A DNA stretch of 46,022 bases from Candidatus Paralachnospira avium (GCA_904420245.1 CAJFUL010000012.1:1-46022); one strand, 5' to 3'. Positions 26,883-35,306 are shown, numbered from the stretch's first letter. A program made the numbers and translations. The notes: a model not told the origin generated them from the sequence alone.

Positions 26883-27100
26883 CCTGTTTCCTCCTCCTAT
26901 CAGGATCCTATGCGGCCACCCCGGCAGGCAGTCCGGTCCGCCGCTCTGTCTTCCAAGTGTTTTTCATCCATCTGCTGGATACTGTAGCACTTTTTTTCCA
27001 AAATGGCAAATACTTATGGATTATAGGTTTCCATATTTATCATCTATATAAAACAAGCCCCGAACACGGCGTCCCTTCCGTGCGGACCGCCATAAAACAA
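26883..27100 (-). other. Upstream region of the DUF3737 gene
   Basis: This stretch of about 220 bases must contain the DUF3737 promoter. It is AT-rich between 26980 and 27060, but no clear -35/-10 pair was identified. No gene is visible in it. Confidence 0.35.
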
Positions 27101-27102
27101 TG

Positions 27103-27235
27103 AAAAAGAATCCTGCTTTACAGGATTCTCCGCCTGCGGCGGGCCGCATGAGCGGCAGACTTCCTCTCCGCCGCAGTGTGATCCCACGGAGCGTTTTGTT
27201 TAATAGGGAACGAAGTTTCCTATTAAATAAAAAAG
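27103..27235 (-). repeat. Structured intergenic repeat, copy 2 (complete)
   Basis: On the minus strand this has the same order as the copy at 9989-10123. Hairpin A (arms TTTAATAGG / CCTATTAAA) starts in the U tract of the hcp terminator. The core repeats CTCCG/CGGAG, CTGCGGCGG/CCGCCGCAG and GCCGC/GCGGC with the conserved single strand AGGAAGTCT. The final terminator is GAATCCTG/CAGGATTC plus T run. Hairpin A differs from copy 1 on both arms yet still pairs, and the last hairpin has an A-T for G-C swap. Confidence 0.8.
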
Positions 27236-27256
27236 GATCCCGCAAAAGCAGGATCC
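27230..27256 (-). terminator. Terminator of the hcp operon
   Basis: A 9-base stem (GGATCCTGC / GCGGGATCC, one wobble) with a TTTT loop is followed on the minus strand by six T. It lies about 60 bases after the hcp stop and abuts repeat copy 2. Confidence 0.88.
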
Positions 27257-27316
27257 CCGTTCTCCCCGCAGCCGGATCTGCGGAGTTTTTCTCGATTGAT
27301 AGATGTCCATACGCCG

Positions 27317-28915
27317 TCACTGTCCCAGCAGTTCTTTCAGATCCTGCTTCGGCTCGGTGACAGGGGCGATCTTATACGTTTCCGCCAGGAGCTTCAGGAC
27401 TCCCGGGGACAGAAACGCCGGGAGGGTCGGGCCGAGGCGGATATTCTGGACCCCCAGATACAGGAGGGTCAGGAGGATACTCACGGCTTTCTGTTCATAC
27501 CAGGAGAGCACCATGGACAGCGGCAGGTCGTTTACGCCGCAGCCGAATGCCTCCGCCAGGGCCAGAGCGATCCTGATGGCTCCATAGGCATCGTTGCACT
27601 GGCCAATGTCCAGCAGACGGGGGATCCCCCCGATCTCTCCCAGATCCAGATCATTGAACCTATATTTTCCGCAGGCCAGAGTCAGGATCACCGTGTCGGC
27701 CGGAGCCTTCCTGACAAATTCCGTGTAGTAGCTGCGGCCCGGCCTGGCTCCGTCGCAGCCTCCCACCAGGAAGAAATGGCGGATGGCTCCCTTTTTCACT
27801 CCATCCACGATCTGTCCCGCCGCCTGAAGGACCGTTTCCCATCCGTACCCGGTGGTCATATGGGAACCGCCGTTGATCCCGGTGAACTCCTGCCTTTCTT
27901 TATAGCCGCCTAACTCCAGCGCCTTCTGGATGACCGGGGTAAAATCCTTCTCCTCCCCGATATGGACCGTTCCGGGAAAAGAAACGGGCCCCGCGGTAAA
28001 GACCCTGTCCCGGTAGCTGTCCGCCGGAGGCACAAGGCAGTTGGTGGTAAAGACAATGGGCGCGGGGATGCCGGCGAACTCTTTTCGCTGATTCTGCCAG
28101 GCCGTGCCGAAATTTCCTTTCAAATGCGGGTATTTCTTAAGCTCCGGATACCCATGGGCCGGGAGCATCTCTCCATGGGTGTACACGGAGATGCCTTTTC
28201 CCTCCGTCTGTTCCAGGAGGAGCTTCAAATCCCGGAGATCATGGCCGGTGATGACGATAAAGGGCCCCTTCTCCACAGCCAGAGGAACCTTGGCAGGGAC
28301 AGGAGAGCCGAAATTCTCTCTGTTGGCCTTATCCAGCATTTCCATGGCAGTCAGATTGTACTTTCCCACTTCCAGCGCCACAGATAAAAGCCGCTCCTGT
28401 TCCCAGTCCTCTCCCACCGCAAATAAGGCTCTGGCCAGGAATTGCTCCAGCTCCCGGTCCCGGTATCCCAGGGCCATGGCATGCCAGGCATAAGCGGCGG
28501 TTCCCCGGACGCCCAGCAGGATCAGGGATTTTAACGAACGGATGTCCTCCTGTTCCTTCCATAATAAAGTCATATCGTAGTCTTCGCTGCGGCCGCAGGG
28601 CTCCCGGCAGACTTTGCACGAAGGGAGCAGTTTCTCTTTTTCCTCGCGGACCCTGGCGATCAGACGGCGCAGAGCCTCCTCGTCGAAGTCCACGTTGGTG
28701 ATTGTGGCGAAAAGTCCCTCAAACATCGTTTCCCAGGTGCTCTCTGTGGTCTGCGCCTCTCCGTTTATGGCCCGGGCCAGACCGATCAGGGCGCCGGAAA
28801 GGGTATCCTGAAGGGCGGCCTGCTCCGCCGTCTTTCCGCAGGCTCCCGCCTTTCCCGTACAGCCGGTGCAGCCGGCCGTCTGTTCACACTGAAAACAAAA
28901 CATATTCTCTGTCAT
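27317..28915 (-). CDS. hcp: Hybrid cluster protein (hydroxylamine/NO-related reductase)
   Basis: This 532-residue protein is a hybrid cluster protein, which carries a [4Fe-4S] cluster and a unique Fe-S-O cluster. It reduces hydroxylamine in vitro and acts as an NO reductase or protein nitrosylase in defence against nitrosative stress. The N-terminal cysteines appear as FCFQCEQTAGCTGCTGKAGACG. Hybrid-cluster ligands lie in blocks such as ITGHDLRDL, YTHGEMLPAHGYPELKKY and LVGGCDGARPGRSYYTEF. ATG 28915 follows AAAGGAGAG. It is the third gene of an operon after a zinc-ribbon-like protein and a ferredoxin-like protein, divergent from a Crp/Fnr regulator. Confidence 0.93.
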   Translation of the reverse strand: MTENMFCFQCEQTAGCTGCTGKAGACGKTAEQAALQDTLSGALIGLARAINGEAQTTESTWETMFEGLFATITNVDFDEEALRRLIARVREEKEKLLPSCKVCREPCGRSEDYDMTLLWKEQEDIRSLKSLILLGVRGTAAYAWHAMALGYRDRELEQFLARALFAVGEDWEQERLLSVALEVGKYNLTAMEMLDKANRENFGSPVPAKVPLAVEKGPFIVITGHDLRDLKLLLEQTEGKGISVYTHGEMLPAHGYPELKKYPHLKGNFGTAWQNQRKEFAGIPAPIVFTTNCLVPPADSYRDRVFTAGPVSFPGTVHIGEEKDFTPVIQKALELGGYKERQEFTGINGGSHMTTGYGWETVLQAAGQIVDGVKKGAIRHFFLVGGCDGARPGRSYYTEFVRKAPADTVILTLACGKYRFNDLDLGEIGGIPRLLDIGQCNDAYGAIRIALALAEAFGCGVNDLPLSMVLSWYEQKAVSILLTLLYLGVQNIRLGPTLPAFLSPGVLKLLAETYKIAPVTEPKQDLKELLGQ

Positions 28916-28928
28916 CTTCTCTCTCCTT

Positions 28929-29651
28929 TTATCTTTCCAGGATCTTCCCATCGGCGGAGATGGTCACCACCTGCCAGGGAAGGTATTTCCCACTGTTTTC
29001 CAGAGCCCGCCGGACTGCCTGCTCCAGTCCGCCGCAGCAAGGCACTTCCATCCGTACCACCGTCACGCTCCTGATGTCGTTCTGCCGGATGATCTGTCCC
29101 AGCTTTTCCCCGTAGTCTTCGCCGTCCAGCTTGGGACAGCCCACCAGGGTGATCCTTCCTTTCATAAACTGCTCATGGAAGCCGGCATACGCATAAGCCG
29201 TACAGTCCGCCGCCACCAAAAGCTCCGCCCCTTGGAAAAAGGGAGCCTTCACCGGCACCAGCTTGATCTGGACCGGCCACTGGGAAAGACGGGAGGGCGC
29301 CTCCGCGCCTCCGGTCCGGTCTGCGCCGGGATCCGACGCATTTTCCGGATCCGCGCCGAGTCCATCCAGGACTGCCGTTTTCCTGTATGTGATCCGCTGT
29401 CCGGGACAACCGCCTGATCCCCTGCTCTTTTTCACCGCTCCTTCGTCATACTCCGCCGCCTCCCGCTCCTCGAACGTGATGGCACCCTCCGGACAGGCAG
29501 GAAGACAATCTCCCAGCCCGTCGCAAAAATCTTCTCTCATGAGCCTTGCCTTCCCGTCCACCAGGGCGATGGCGCCCTCATGACAGGCCGTCACGCAAAG
29601 GCCGCAGCCGCTGCACGCTTCTTCATCGATTCGGATGATCTTCCGGATCAT
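28929..29651 (-). CDS. 4Fe-4S ferredoxin-domain protein of the hcp operon
   Basis: This 240-residue protein begins with a 2[4Fe-4S] ferredoxin domain (CSGCGLCVTACHEGAI near 14-29 and a second set CDGLGDCLPACPEGAI near 43-58). A linker and a C-terminal domain with Cys residues (AADCTAYAYA, LVGCPKLDGEDY, VPCCGG) follow. It probably passes electrons to Hcp, a job done by Hcr in enteric bacteria. In the second cluster motif the first Cys spacing is loose (CDGLGDC), which may affect that cluster. The start overlaps the preceding small gene by 4 bases; hcp follows 13 bases later. Confidence 0.85.
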   Translation of the reverse strand: MIRKIIRIDEEACSGCGLCVTACHEGAIALVDGKARLMREDFCDGLGDCLPACPEGAITFEEREAAEYDEGAVKKSRGSGGCPGQRITYRKTAVLDGLGADPENASDPGADRTGGAEAPSRLSQWPVQIKLVPVKAPFFQGAELLVAADCTAYAYAGFHEQFMKGRITLVGCPKLDGEDYGEKLGQIIRQNDIRSVTVVRMEVPCCGGLEQAVRRALENSGKYLPWQVVTISADGKILER

Positions 29652-29905
29652 ACCGCCTCCTCCTTTCTCCTGTTGTGTTCCAGTACCTTCTTCATGGCTT
29701 CATACATCTCCTCGCCCACGCACTGCCTGGCGTACCTGCACCACTGGATGCAGCTCAGGGTATCGTTGTAGATGGTAAAGCCGCAGTGCTCGCAGGTCAC
29801 CTCCGTATCCGTGGAAATAAGCTCCACTTCCTGCCCGCACCGCGGGCATTTCCTGTCTATGATGGAAATTTCTCTGGATCTGCTCTGGCAACCGGAAAAG
29901 ATCAT
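29648..29905 (-). CDS. Small zinc-ribbon-like protein of the hcp operon
   Basis: This 85-residue protein carries CPRCG and CEHCG (about 20-24 and 38-42), a typical rubredoxin-like or zinc-ribbon metal site. More Cys follow (SCIQWCRYARQC). It is the first gene of the hcp operon. A redox or metal role next to Hcp is likely, but the exact function is unknown. The stop overlaps the ferredoxin-like gene start (ATGA). The upstream region holds the divergent promoter and the dyad described at 29961. Confidence 0.8.
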   Translation of the reverse strand: MIFSGCQSRSREISIIDRKCPRCGQEVELISTDTEVTCEHCGFTIYNDTLSCIQWCRYARQCVGEEMYEAMKKVLEHNRRKEEAV

Positions 29906-29933
29906 ATCACCGCCTCCTTGTCTTTATGGCCTG

Positions 29934-29946
29934 AGTATAGTATAAT
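29934..29946. promoter_or_regulatory. Divergent -10 region, hcp operon and crp/fnr gene
   Basis: On the plus strand TTGTCT (29918-29923), 17 bases and TATAAT (29941-29946) form the regulator's promoter. On the minus strand a TATACT at 29934-29939 could be the hcp -10 box. It has no good -35 box, which would fit activator dependence. Confidence 0.5.
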
Positions 29947-29960
29947 TTCTCCCAAAAGTA

Positions 29961-29976
29961 TGTTGGAATTACAACA
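29961..29976. promoter_or_regulatory. Candidate Crp/Fnr-type operator
   Basis: TGTTGGAATTACAACA is a dyad with perfect TGTTG/CAACA half sites around 6 bases, the usual size for Crp/Fnr-family sites. Its centre lies about 41 bases upstream of the start predicted from the minus-strand TATACT box, the classic activator position. It lies just downstream of the plus-strand promoter, where it would repress the regulator's own gene. Confidence 0.6.
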
Positions 29977-29988
29977 AGAGGTGATGAT

Positions 29989-30756
29989 ATGACATTAAAA
30001 CCCGCATCCCCCCTGTCCGTCAGCGGCGAAGAAGCGCGCAAAAAAGGACTCTGCCGGGCAGAGTCCTCTGAATATGGTCCGTATATAGAGGTACTGCGCT
30101 CTTCTCCCCTTTTTGCCGGGATGTCCCAGGAGGAGATCCTCTCGGCCCTCCGCTGCATCGACGCCAAAAAAGCCGGCTTCCGAAAGGATGAATACATCCT
30201 GCGGGCCGGAGAATCCACCGCTTCCGTGGGGCTCCTGCTGTCCGGCTCCGCCCTGATCATCCAGGAGGACCTCTGGGGATACCGGAACGTCCTCTCCAAG
30301 ATCCGGCCAGGCGAGTGCTTCGGAGAATCCTTTGCCGCCAGTCCCGGCACTCCCCTCACGGTAAGCATAACTGCCGGGACAGACTGCACTGTCCTGCGGC
30401 TGGAAATGGGACGGCTGCTCCATGTATGTCCCTCCGCCTGCTCCCACCACAACCGGCTGGTCCGGAACCTGGTGACGGTGCTTTCCGGCCGCCTCCTGTC
30501 CTTCAACGACAAGATCACCCATATGAGCAAGCGGAGGACCAGGGACAAGCTGCTGTCCTATCTGTCGGGAGAGGCTCTGCGCCATGACAGCCTGTCCTTC
30601 GACATCCCCTATAACCGCCAGGAACTGGCCGACTATCTCTGTGTGGAACGCTCCGCCATGTCGGCGGAGCTCTCCAGATTGCAGAAAGAAGGGATCCTGA
30701 AGACGCGCCAAAACCATTTTGACCTGTCTCCGGATCCCCTCCGCGATCCCTTATGA
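29989..30756 (+). CDS. Crp/Fnr-family transcriptional regulator (HcpR-like)
   Basis: This 255-residue regulator has a cyclic-nucleotide-type sensor barrel (YIEVLRSSPLFAGMSQEEIL, IRPGECFGESFAAS near 105) and a C-terminal helix-turn-helix (IPYNRQELADYLCVERSAMSAELSRLQKEGIL near 205-237). It lacks the N-terminal four-Cys cluster of Fnr. It is divergent from the hcp operon, as HcpR/NO-responsive regulators often are, and the dyad between them is a natural target. A role in sensing nitrosative or redox stress and switching on hcp is inferred. The start is ATG 29989 after AGAGGTGATG. Confidence 0.85.
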   Translation: MTLKPASPLSVSGEEARKKGLCRAESSEYGPYIEVLRSSPLFAGMSQEEILSALRCIDAKKAGFRKDEYILRAGESTASVGLLLSGSALIIQEDLWGYRNVLSKIRPGECFGESFAASPGTPLTVSITAGTDCTVLRLEMGRLLHVCPSACSHHNRLVRNLVTVLSGRLLSFNDKITHMSKRRTRDKLLSYLSGEALRHDSLSFDIPYNRQELADYLCVERSAMSAELSRLQKEGILKTRQNHFDLSPDPLRDPL

Positions 30757-30765
30757 AGTTCTGTA

Positions 30766-31533
30766 TCAAACGATCTCATCCAGCGGGCAGATCTCCACGC
30801 CCTCTTCCTTCAGGGCCCTGCGGATCTTCTCCACAAAAGCCAGGGCCTTTTCCCCATCGCCGTGCACGCATACGGAATCCGCGCGGATGGGAATGTCCTT
30901 TCCGGTGACGGCCCTCACCTTCTTCTCCTTGACCATGCGGATCACCCGGGAAATGGCTTCCTCCTCATCGGTCACCATGGCCCCTTCCTTCCGCCGGTCC
31001 ACTAAGGATCCGTCTTCCTCATAGCCTCTGTCCGCGAATACTTCCAGAGCCGTCCGAAGCCCCATATCCTGCGCGGCCCTGGCCAGCTCTCCTCCGGAGA
31101 GGGCCAGCACGATCAGGCTGCCGTCAAATTCCCGGACAGCGCTGCAGATGGCCCGGGACAGCTCATAGTCTTTCGCCGCCATATTGTAGAGCGCCCCATG
31201 GGGCTTCACATGCTGCAGCTTCAGTCCATGGGCCCTGGCGAACGCTTCCAAAGCACCCAGCTGATACAGGGTATATGCCTTCGCCTCTCCCGGCGTCACA
31301 CTCATATTTCTCCGGCCAAACCCCATCAGATCCGGATAACCAGGATGGGCTCCCACCCGGATCCCTGCCTCCGCCGCCATGGCGAGGGTCTTATCCATCA
31401 CCACCGGATCCGAGGCGTGAAAGCCGCAGGCCACATTGGCCGATGTGATCAGGGGGATGATCCTGTCGTCGCTGCCGATGGTATATCTGCCGAAGCTCTC
31501 CCCCAGGTCGCTGTTTAAATCCACACGGTACAT
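30766..31533 (-). CDS. pxpA: 5-oxoprolinase subunit A (LamB/YcsF family)
   Basis: This 255-residue protein matches PxpA, the hydrolase part of the bacterial 5-oxoprolinase PxpABC. Conserved blocks are VDLNSDLGESFGRYTIGSD at the start, SANVACGFHASDP near 32-44, GAHPGYPDLMGFGRR near 62-76 and VKPHGALYNMAA near 110-122. The complex converts 5-oxoproline to glutamate with ATP. It is the last gene of the operon and converges with the Crp/Fnr regulator gene at a gap of 9 bases; no terminator is evident there. The start ATG follows a GGGAGG-type site. Confidence 0.9.
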   Translation of the reverse strand: MYRVDLNSDLGESFGRYTIGSDDRIIPLITSANVACGFHASDPVVMDKTLAMAAEAGIRVGAHPGYPDLMGFGRRNMSVTPGEAKAYTLYQLGALEAFARAHGLKLQHVKPHGALYNMAAKDYELSRAICSAVREFDGSLIVLALSGGELARAAQDMGLRTALEVFADRGYEEDGSLVDRRKEGAMVTDEEEAISRVIRMVKEKKVRAVTGKDIPIRADSVCVHGDGEKALAFVEKIRRALKEEGVEICPLDEIV

Positions 31534-31551
31534 GTCTTTCCTCCCGTCTGC

Positions 31552-32910
31552 TCATTTTTTCATATTCATCATATTCTCGATAAAACCGGTATCGGCCCTT
31601 CCCTCACGGAACACCGGATGGCGCATGATCTGATACTGAAAATCCAGATTGGTCTCCACCCCCATGATCAGCATCTCATCCAGGGCGGAGCGCATCTTCC
31701 GCAAAGCCGCCTCCCTGTCCGCGGCGTGCACGATGACCTTGGCGATCATGGAATCGTATTCCGAGGGGATCCTGTATCCGGTATACAGTCCCGTATCCAC
31801 CCGCACGCCGTTTCCGGCCGGAAGATGGAGATGCTCCACGACGCCTGGACTGGGCATAAAGTTCTTCTCCGGTATCTCCGCGTTGATCCGGCACTCGATG
31901 GCATGGCCGCGGGGCTGGACGTCCTCCTGGGTAAAGCTCAGGGGCTCTCCCATGGCCACGCGGATCTGCTCGATGATCAGATCGGTCCCCGTCACCATCT
32001 CCGTCACGCCGTGCTCCACCTGGATCCTGGTATTCATCTCCATGAAATAAAAATCTCCCTGGGGGCTGACGATATATTCAATGGTCCCCGCGTTGGTATA
32101 ATGCACCGTCCTGGCCGCCAGGACCGCGCACTGGTTCATCTTTTCCCGGATCTCCTCCGTGATGGCCGGAGACGGGGACTCCTCGATCAGCTTCTGATGG
32201 TTCCTCTGGACAGAGCAGTCCCGGTCCCCCAGGGCCACCACATGGCCGAACTGGTCCGCCATGATCTGGATCTCCACATGACGGGGATTCTCCACGAAGC
32301 GTTCGATATACATGGTATCATCCCCGAACGCATTGGCCGATTCCCTCTGGGCCATGTTGAACTGGAATTCAAACTCATCCGCCGAGGCCGCCACCCTCAT
32401 CCCCTTGCCGCCGCCTCCGGAGGAAGCCTTTATCATCACCGGATACCCGATCCGGTCCGCCAGCTCTCTCCCTGTCTCCGCATCGTAGACAGGCTCCTTG
32501 GTGCCGGGGACCACCGGGACGCCGGCCTCCATCATGGTCCTCCTCGCCTGGGATTTGTTTCCCATCTTATCGATCACGTCGGCTTCCGGTCCGATGAAGG
32601 TGATCCCATTTTCCTGACATCTGCGGACAAACTCGCTGTTCTCCGACAGAAAGCCGTAGCCGGGATGGATGGCATCGGCTCCCATATTCCTCGCCGCCTG
32701 GATGATGCGGTCCATATTCAGATAGCTGTTTTTGGCCGGGCCCTCTCCGATGCAGATCCTCTGGTCCGCCAGCTGCACATGGAAGCTTTTCGCGTCCTCC
32801 TTGGAATACACCGCCACGCTGCGGATCCCCATATTGCGGCATGCCCGGATGATACGGACGGCGATCTCGCCCCGGTTGGCGATCAATATCTTGTTGAACA
32901 AAAGTTCCAA
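31552..32910 (-). CDS. accC: Biotin carboxylase (AccC type)
   Basis: This 452-residue ATP-grasp enzyme carboxylates biotin with bicarbonate and ATP. It shows ILIANRGEIAVRIIRACR at the start, ATP-binding SSGGGGKGMRVA near 165, HVEIQIMADQFGHVVALGDRDCSVQRNHQK near 210-240, and EMNTRIQVEHGVTEMVTG near 287-304. The length fits AccC (about 450). The gene sits between the biotin carrier gene and pxpA, with no accA/accD in the window. It more likely serves the PxpBC carboxyltransferase-like pair here than fatty acid synthesis, though a shared role cannot be excluded. Confidence 0.92.
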   Translation of the reverse strand: MELLFNKILIANRGEIAVRIIRACRNMGIRSVAVYSKEDAKSFHVQLADQRICIGEGPAKNSYLNMDRIIQAARNMGADAIHPGYGFLSENSEFVRRCQENGITFIGPEADVIDKMGNKSQARRTMMEAGVPVVPGTKEPVYDAETGRELADRIGYPVMIKASSGGGGKGMRVAASADEFEFQFNMAQRESANAFGDDTMYIERFVENPRHVEIQIMADQFGHVVALGDRDCSVQRNHQKLIEESPSPAITEEIREKMNQCAVLAARTVHYTNAGTIEYIVSPQGDFYFMEMNTRIQVEHGVTEMVTGTDLIIEQIRVAMGEPLSFTQEDVQPRGHAIECRINAEIPEKNFMPSPGVVEHLHLPAGNGVRVDTGLYTGYRIPSEYDSMIAKVIVHAADREAALRKMRSALDEMLIMGVETNLDFQYQIMRHPVFREGRADTGFIENMMNMKK

Positions 32911-32924
32911 CCTCCCTCCGTTCC

Positions 32925-33362
32925 TTATAATTTCTTTACCCGGAACAGCGGCTGCCCGTATTCCACCTTCTGCTCATTGCTGACCAACACCGCCTCGATC
33001 TCACAGTCAAACTCGCTCTGGATCTCATTCATCAGCTTCATGGCCTCCAGGATGCAGACGGTCTGTCCGTTCCTCACCTGGTCACCCACCCGCACAAAAG
33101 CGGGAGCATCCGGCGCCGGAGCTGAGTAAAAGGTGCCCACGATGGGAGATGTGATGAAGAGGGTTTCCTCCTCTTTCTCCTCCTTTTCCCCCGGAACTTC
33201 CGCCGCGGGAGCCGCAGAGGCCACGGGCACGCCGGCCGCCACCACAGGCGGATGGTCCAGCTTGCTCATGGTGATCTTCAGATCTCCCTCCTTCAGAGTG
33301 AACTCCGTCAGGGAAGAATTTTCAATGATCTTTACTAAACCTTCAATCTTTTCTAAATCCAT
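32925..33362 (-). CDS. accB: Biotin carboxyl carrier protein (AccB type)
   Basis: This 145-residue protein ends in a biotinyl domain with the biotin-accepting Lys in EAMKLMNEI near residue 110. It has the N-terminal region typical of AccB (MDLEKIEGLVKIIENSSLTEFTL) and a Pro/Ala/Glu-rich linker. It would carry carboxybiotin between AccC and a carboxyltransferase. It lies 14 bases before accC and 29 bases after pxpC, all on one strand. Being sandwiched in the pxp operon suggests it works with PxpBC. Confidence 0.92.
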   Translation of the reverse strand: MDLEKIEGLVKIIENSSLTEFTLKEGDLKITMSKLDHPPVVAAGVPVASAAPAAEVPGEKEEKEEETLFITSPIVGTFYSAPAPDAPAFVRVGDQVRNGQTVCILEAMKLMNEIQSEFDCEIEAVLVSNEQKVEYGQPLFRVKKL

Positions 33363-33391
33363 GCTTTTCTCCTTTTCTGTCTATCTCCTGC

Positions 33392-34402
33392 TCACGCTTC
33401 CTCAAACAGCTTTCTCAGCCTCTTGGCCACAAGACGGCACTCCAGGACTTCCTTGCAGGGCTGATGGATGAGCCTGCGCATTTCATCAAACTCCTCCATC
33501 TCCTTCAGATAGAGCGCCTGGGCCTCCTGGACGGAAATGGCCCGGAACCGGATCTTGTGGTCCGTCTTTCTCTGGACTGCCTTGGGGATGTCCACCGACG
33601 CCACGGTGGCGATCTTCGCGTAGCCTCCCGTAGTCTGTCTGTCCGACAGCAGGATGATGGGCTTCCCGTGGGACGGCACCTGCACGGAACCGAAGGCGAT
33701 GCCGTCGGAGATGATGTCGGAGCCGTTCTTGGGCGCGATGAAGGGGCCTTCCAGCCGGCAGCCCATCCTGTCAAAATCACTTGTGACCGTATATTCCTGA
33801 GTCAAGAAAGTCCTGAGGCCCTGCTTGCTGAACAGGTCGTCCTGAGGTCCCATGACGACCCGCAGCTCCGCCTCCTCCTGGTCAAACTCATCCAGATCCA
33901 GTTTCCTGGACAGGAAGAAGGGCAGATAACGTCTCTTTATGCGGAAGCCGATGTAATCCCCCGCCTGGAGCTTCCGTCCCTTGAAGCCGCCGATGCCGCT
34001 CTTCATATTGGTGCAGCGGCTCCCCATGACCACCGGGATGTCCAGATAACTGGAAAACGCGATATATCCTCTGCTCCCGGTCCTGGCGCTCCCAAATTTC
34101 AAAATGTCCCCCTTGTTCACATAAAGAGCCGTGTACATGGGGACCGGTTCTCCATTGATGGACGGCTGGAAATCTCCTCCCGTAATGGCCACGATGGTGG
34201 CTGAGGTAAACTCCAGGACGGGACCGATCAGGGTAAATTCCAGCACCGCCTCGTTTTCCGGATTGTCCAGGAGAAGGTTCGCGATCTTGAAGGAGCGCAC
34301 ATCCATGACCCCGGCGACGGAAAAGCCCTGGCTCTGGTATCCTGTCCGTCCCAGATCCTGGACCGTAGTCAGCATGCCTCCTTTGAGTATACGGATTCCC
34401 AT
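33392..34402 (-). CDS. pxpC: 5-oxoprolinase subunit C (KipA / carboxyltransferase family)
   Basis: This 336-residue protein belongs to the biotin-dependent carboxyltransferase-like family that includes KipA, PxpC and the urea carboxylase CT domain. Landmarks are GGMLTTVQDLGRTGYQSQGFSVAGVMD at the start, AITGGDFQPSINGE, GSRGYIAFSSYLDIPVVMGS near 110-130, and IIMLSDRQTTGGYAKIA-like sequence near 245-260 (here PIILLSDRQTTGGYA). ATG 34402 has GGAGAGG upstream and lies 2 bases past the pxpB stop. The long frame upstream to 34495 overlaps pxpB and is rejected. With PxpB it forms the ATP-using half of 5-oxoprolinase. Confidence 0.9.
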   Translation of the reverse strand: MGIRILKGGMLTTVQDLGRTGYQSQGFSVAGVMDVRSFKIANLLLDNPENEAVLEFTLIGPVLEFTSATIVAITGGDFQPSINGEPVPMYTALYVNKGDILKFGSARTGSRGYIAFSSYLDIPVVMGSRCTNMKSGIGGFKGRKLQAGDYIGFRIKRRYLPFFLSRKLDLDEFDQEEAELRVVMGPQDDLFSKQGLRTFLTQEYTVTSDFDRMGCRLEGPFIAPKNGSDIISDGIAFGSVQVPSHGKPIILLSDRQTTGGYAKIATVASVDIPKAVQRKTDHKIRFRAISVQEAQALYLKEMEEFDEMRRLIHQPCKEVLECRLVAKRLRKLFEEA

Positions 34403-34403
34403 T

Positions 34404-35132
34404 TTACACCTCTCCTTCGTGAACTGCGCACTGATATTCTCCCCGGGCCACCGCTTCCCGGATCCTGTTGTATTCTTCCTCATCCACCGGGACAAACCGG
34501 ATATAATCTCCGGCCTCCACCAGGATCGGCACCTCTCTGGAAGGATCGTAAGTCCTGACGGGAGTCATCCCCATCAGCTGCCATCCTCCCGGAGAATCCA
34601 GCGGATAGATCCCCGTCTGGGAGCCTCCGATCCCCACGCTCCCGGCGGGGATCCGGATCCTGGGATTGGCCAGCCGCGGCGTATGGAGCCGCTCGTCCAG
34701 CCCGCCCAGATACGTAAAGCCAGGCAGGAAGCCCAGCATATAGATCAGATAATCTCTGGAAGAGTGGAGCTCTATCACTTCTTCCACCGAAAGGCCTGCG
34801 TGCTCCGCTATATTTTCAATGTCCGGCCCGTATTCCCCGCCGTAGCACACCGGGATCTCAAAGACCTTCCGTCTCTGCTGTCCGGCCTTGGCCTCCACCT
34901 TTACCAGAGCCTGCATCCGCTCCCGGATCTCCTCATAGCGGATCACCCTGGGATCGTAGTTGACCAGCAGGGAACAGAAGGCGGGGATCACATCCACCAC
35001 GCCTTCGATATTCTGGTCCTTCATCAGCTGGACCGTGGCCGCTATCTTCCGGTTGACGGCCGGACTGATCTCTTTTCCGAATTCGATCAGGAGGGAGGAA
35101 TCCCCCGCCGTTAAAAATCTGATATTCTGCAT
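34404..35132 (-). CDS. pxpB: 5-oxoprolinase subunit B (KipI family)
   Basis: This 242-residue protein of the KipI/PxpB family pairs with PxpC. It reads ITAGDSSLLIEFG-like at the start (FLTAGDSSLLIEFGKEIS), VDVIPAFCSLLVNYDP near 45-60, EIPVCYGGEYGPDIE near 90-105, FLPGFTYLGGLD near 140 and GSVGIGGSQTGIYPLDSPGGW near 165-185. The start is taken as ATG 35132 after GGAGGTG; an ATG six codons upstream overlaps that site. A terminator lies between this gene and the upstream permease gene, so read-through or a promoter in between is needed. Confidence 0.9.
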   Translation of the reverse strand: MQNIRFLTAGDSSLLIEFGKEISPAVNRKIAATVQLMKDQNIEGVVDVIPAFCSLLVNYDPRVIRYEEIRERMQALVKVEAKAGQQRRKVFEIPVCYGGEYGPDIENIAEHAGLSVEEVIELHSSRDYLIYMLGFLPGFTYLGGLDERLHTPRLANPRIRIPAGSVGIGGSQTGIYPLDSPGGWQLMGMTPVRTYDPSREVPILVEAGDYIRFVPVDEEEYNRIREAVARGEYQCAVHEGEV

Positions 35133-35205
35133 GATCGCTGTCACCTCCATGAGCCGTTCCCCGCGCTTCCCGCGGAAAAAGGCCCTGAAATCAAAAAATA
35201 AAGAA

Positions 35206-35262
35206 CGCGCTCCCACCGGAGTGTTTTCGCTCTATCAAAACGGAATTTTCCATAGAGTAAAA
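35206..35262 (-). repeat. Structured intergenic repeat, truncated copy 3
   Basis: On the minus strand hairpin A is present in imperfect form (CTCTAT ... ATAGAG) directly after the U tract of the permease terminator. It is followed by AAAACACTCCGGTGGGAGCGC, the first part of the core. The remainder is missing. Confidence 0.65.
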
Positions 35263-35291
35263 AGGCGCGGTCCTTTCGGGACGGCGCCTTT
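35257..35291 (-). terminator. Terminator after the NRAMP-like permease gene
   Basis: A stem AAAGGCGC/GCGCCTTT with inner GTCC/GGAC and a TTTC-type loop is followed on the minus strand by five T. It lies about 15 bases after the stop. It may reduce expression of the downstream pxpB operon. Confidence 0.8.
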
Positions 35292-35306
35292 CCCTCAGGC
35301 ATTTTC

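Noticed and set aside
31618-33129. 503-codon open frame antisense to accC and accB
   Set aside because: His- and Leu-rich shadow of two well-supported genes.
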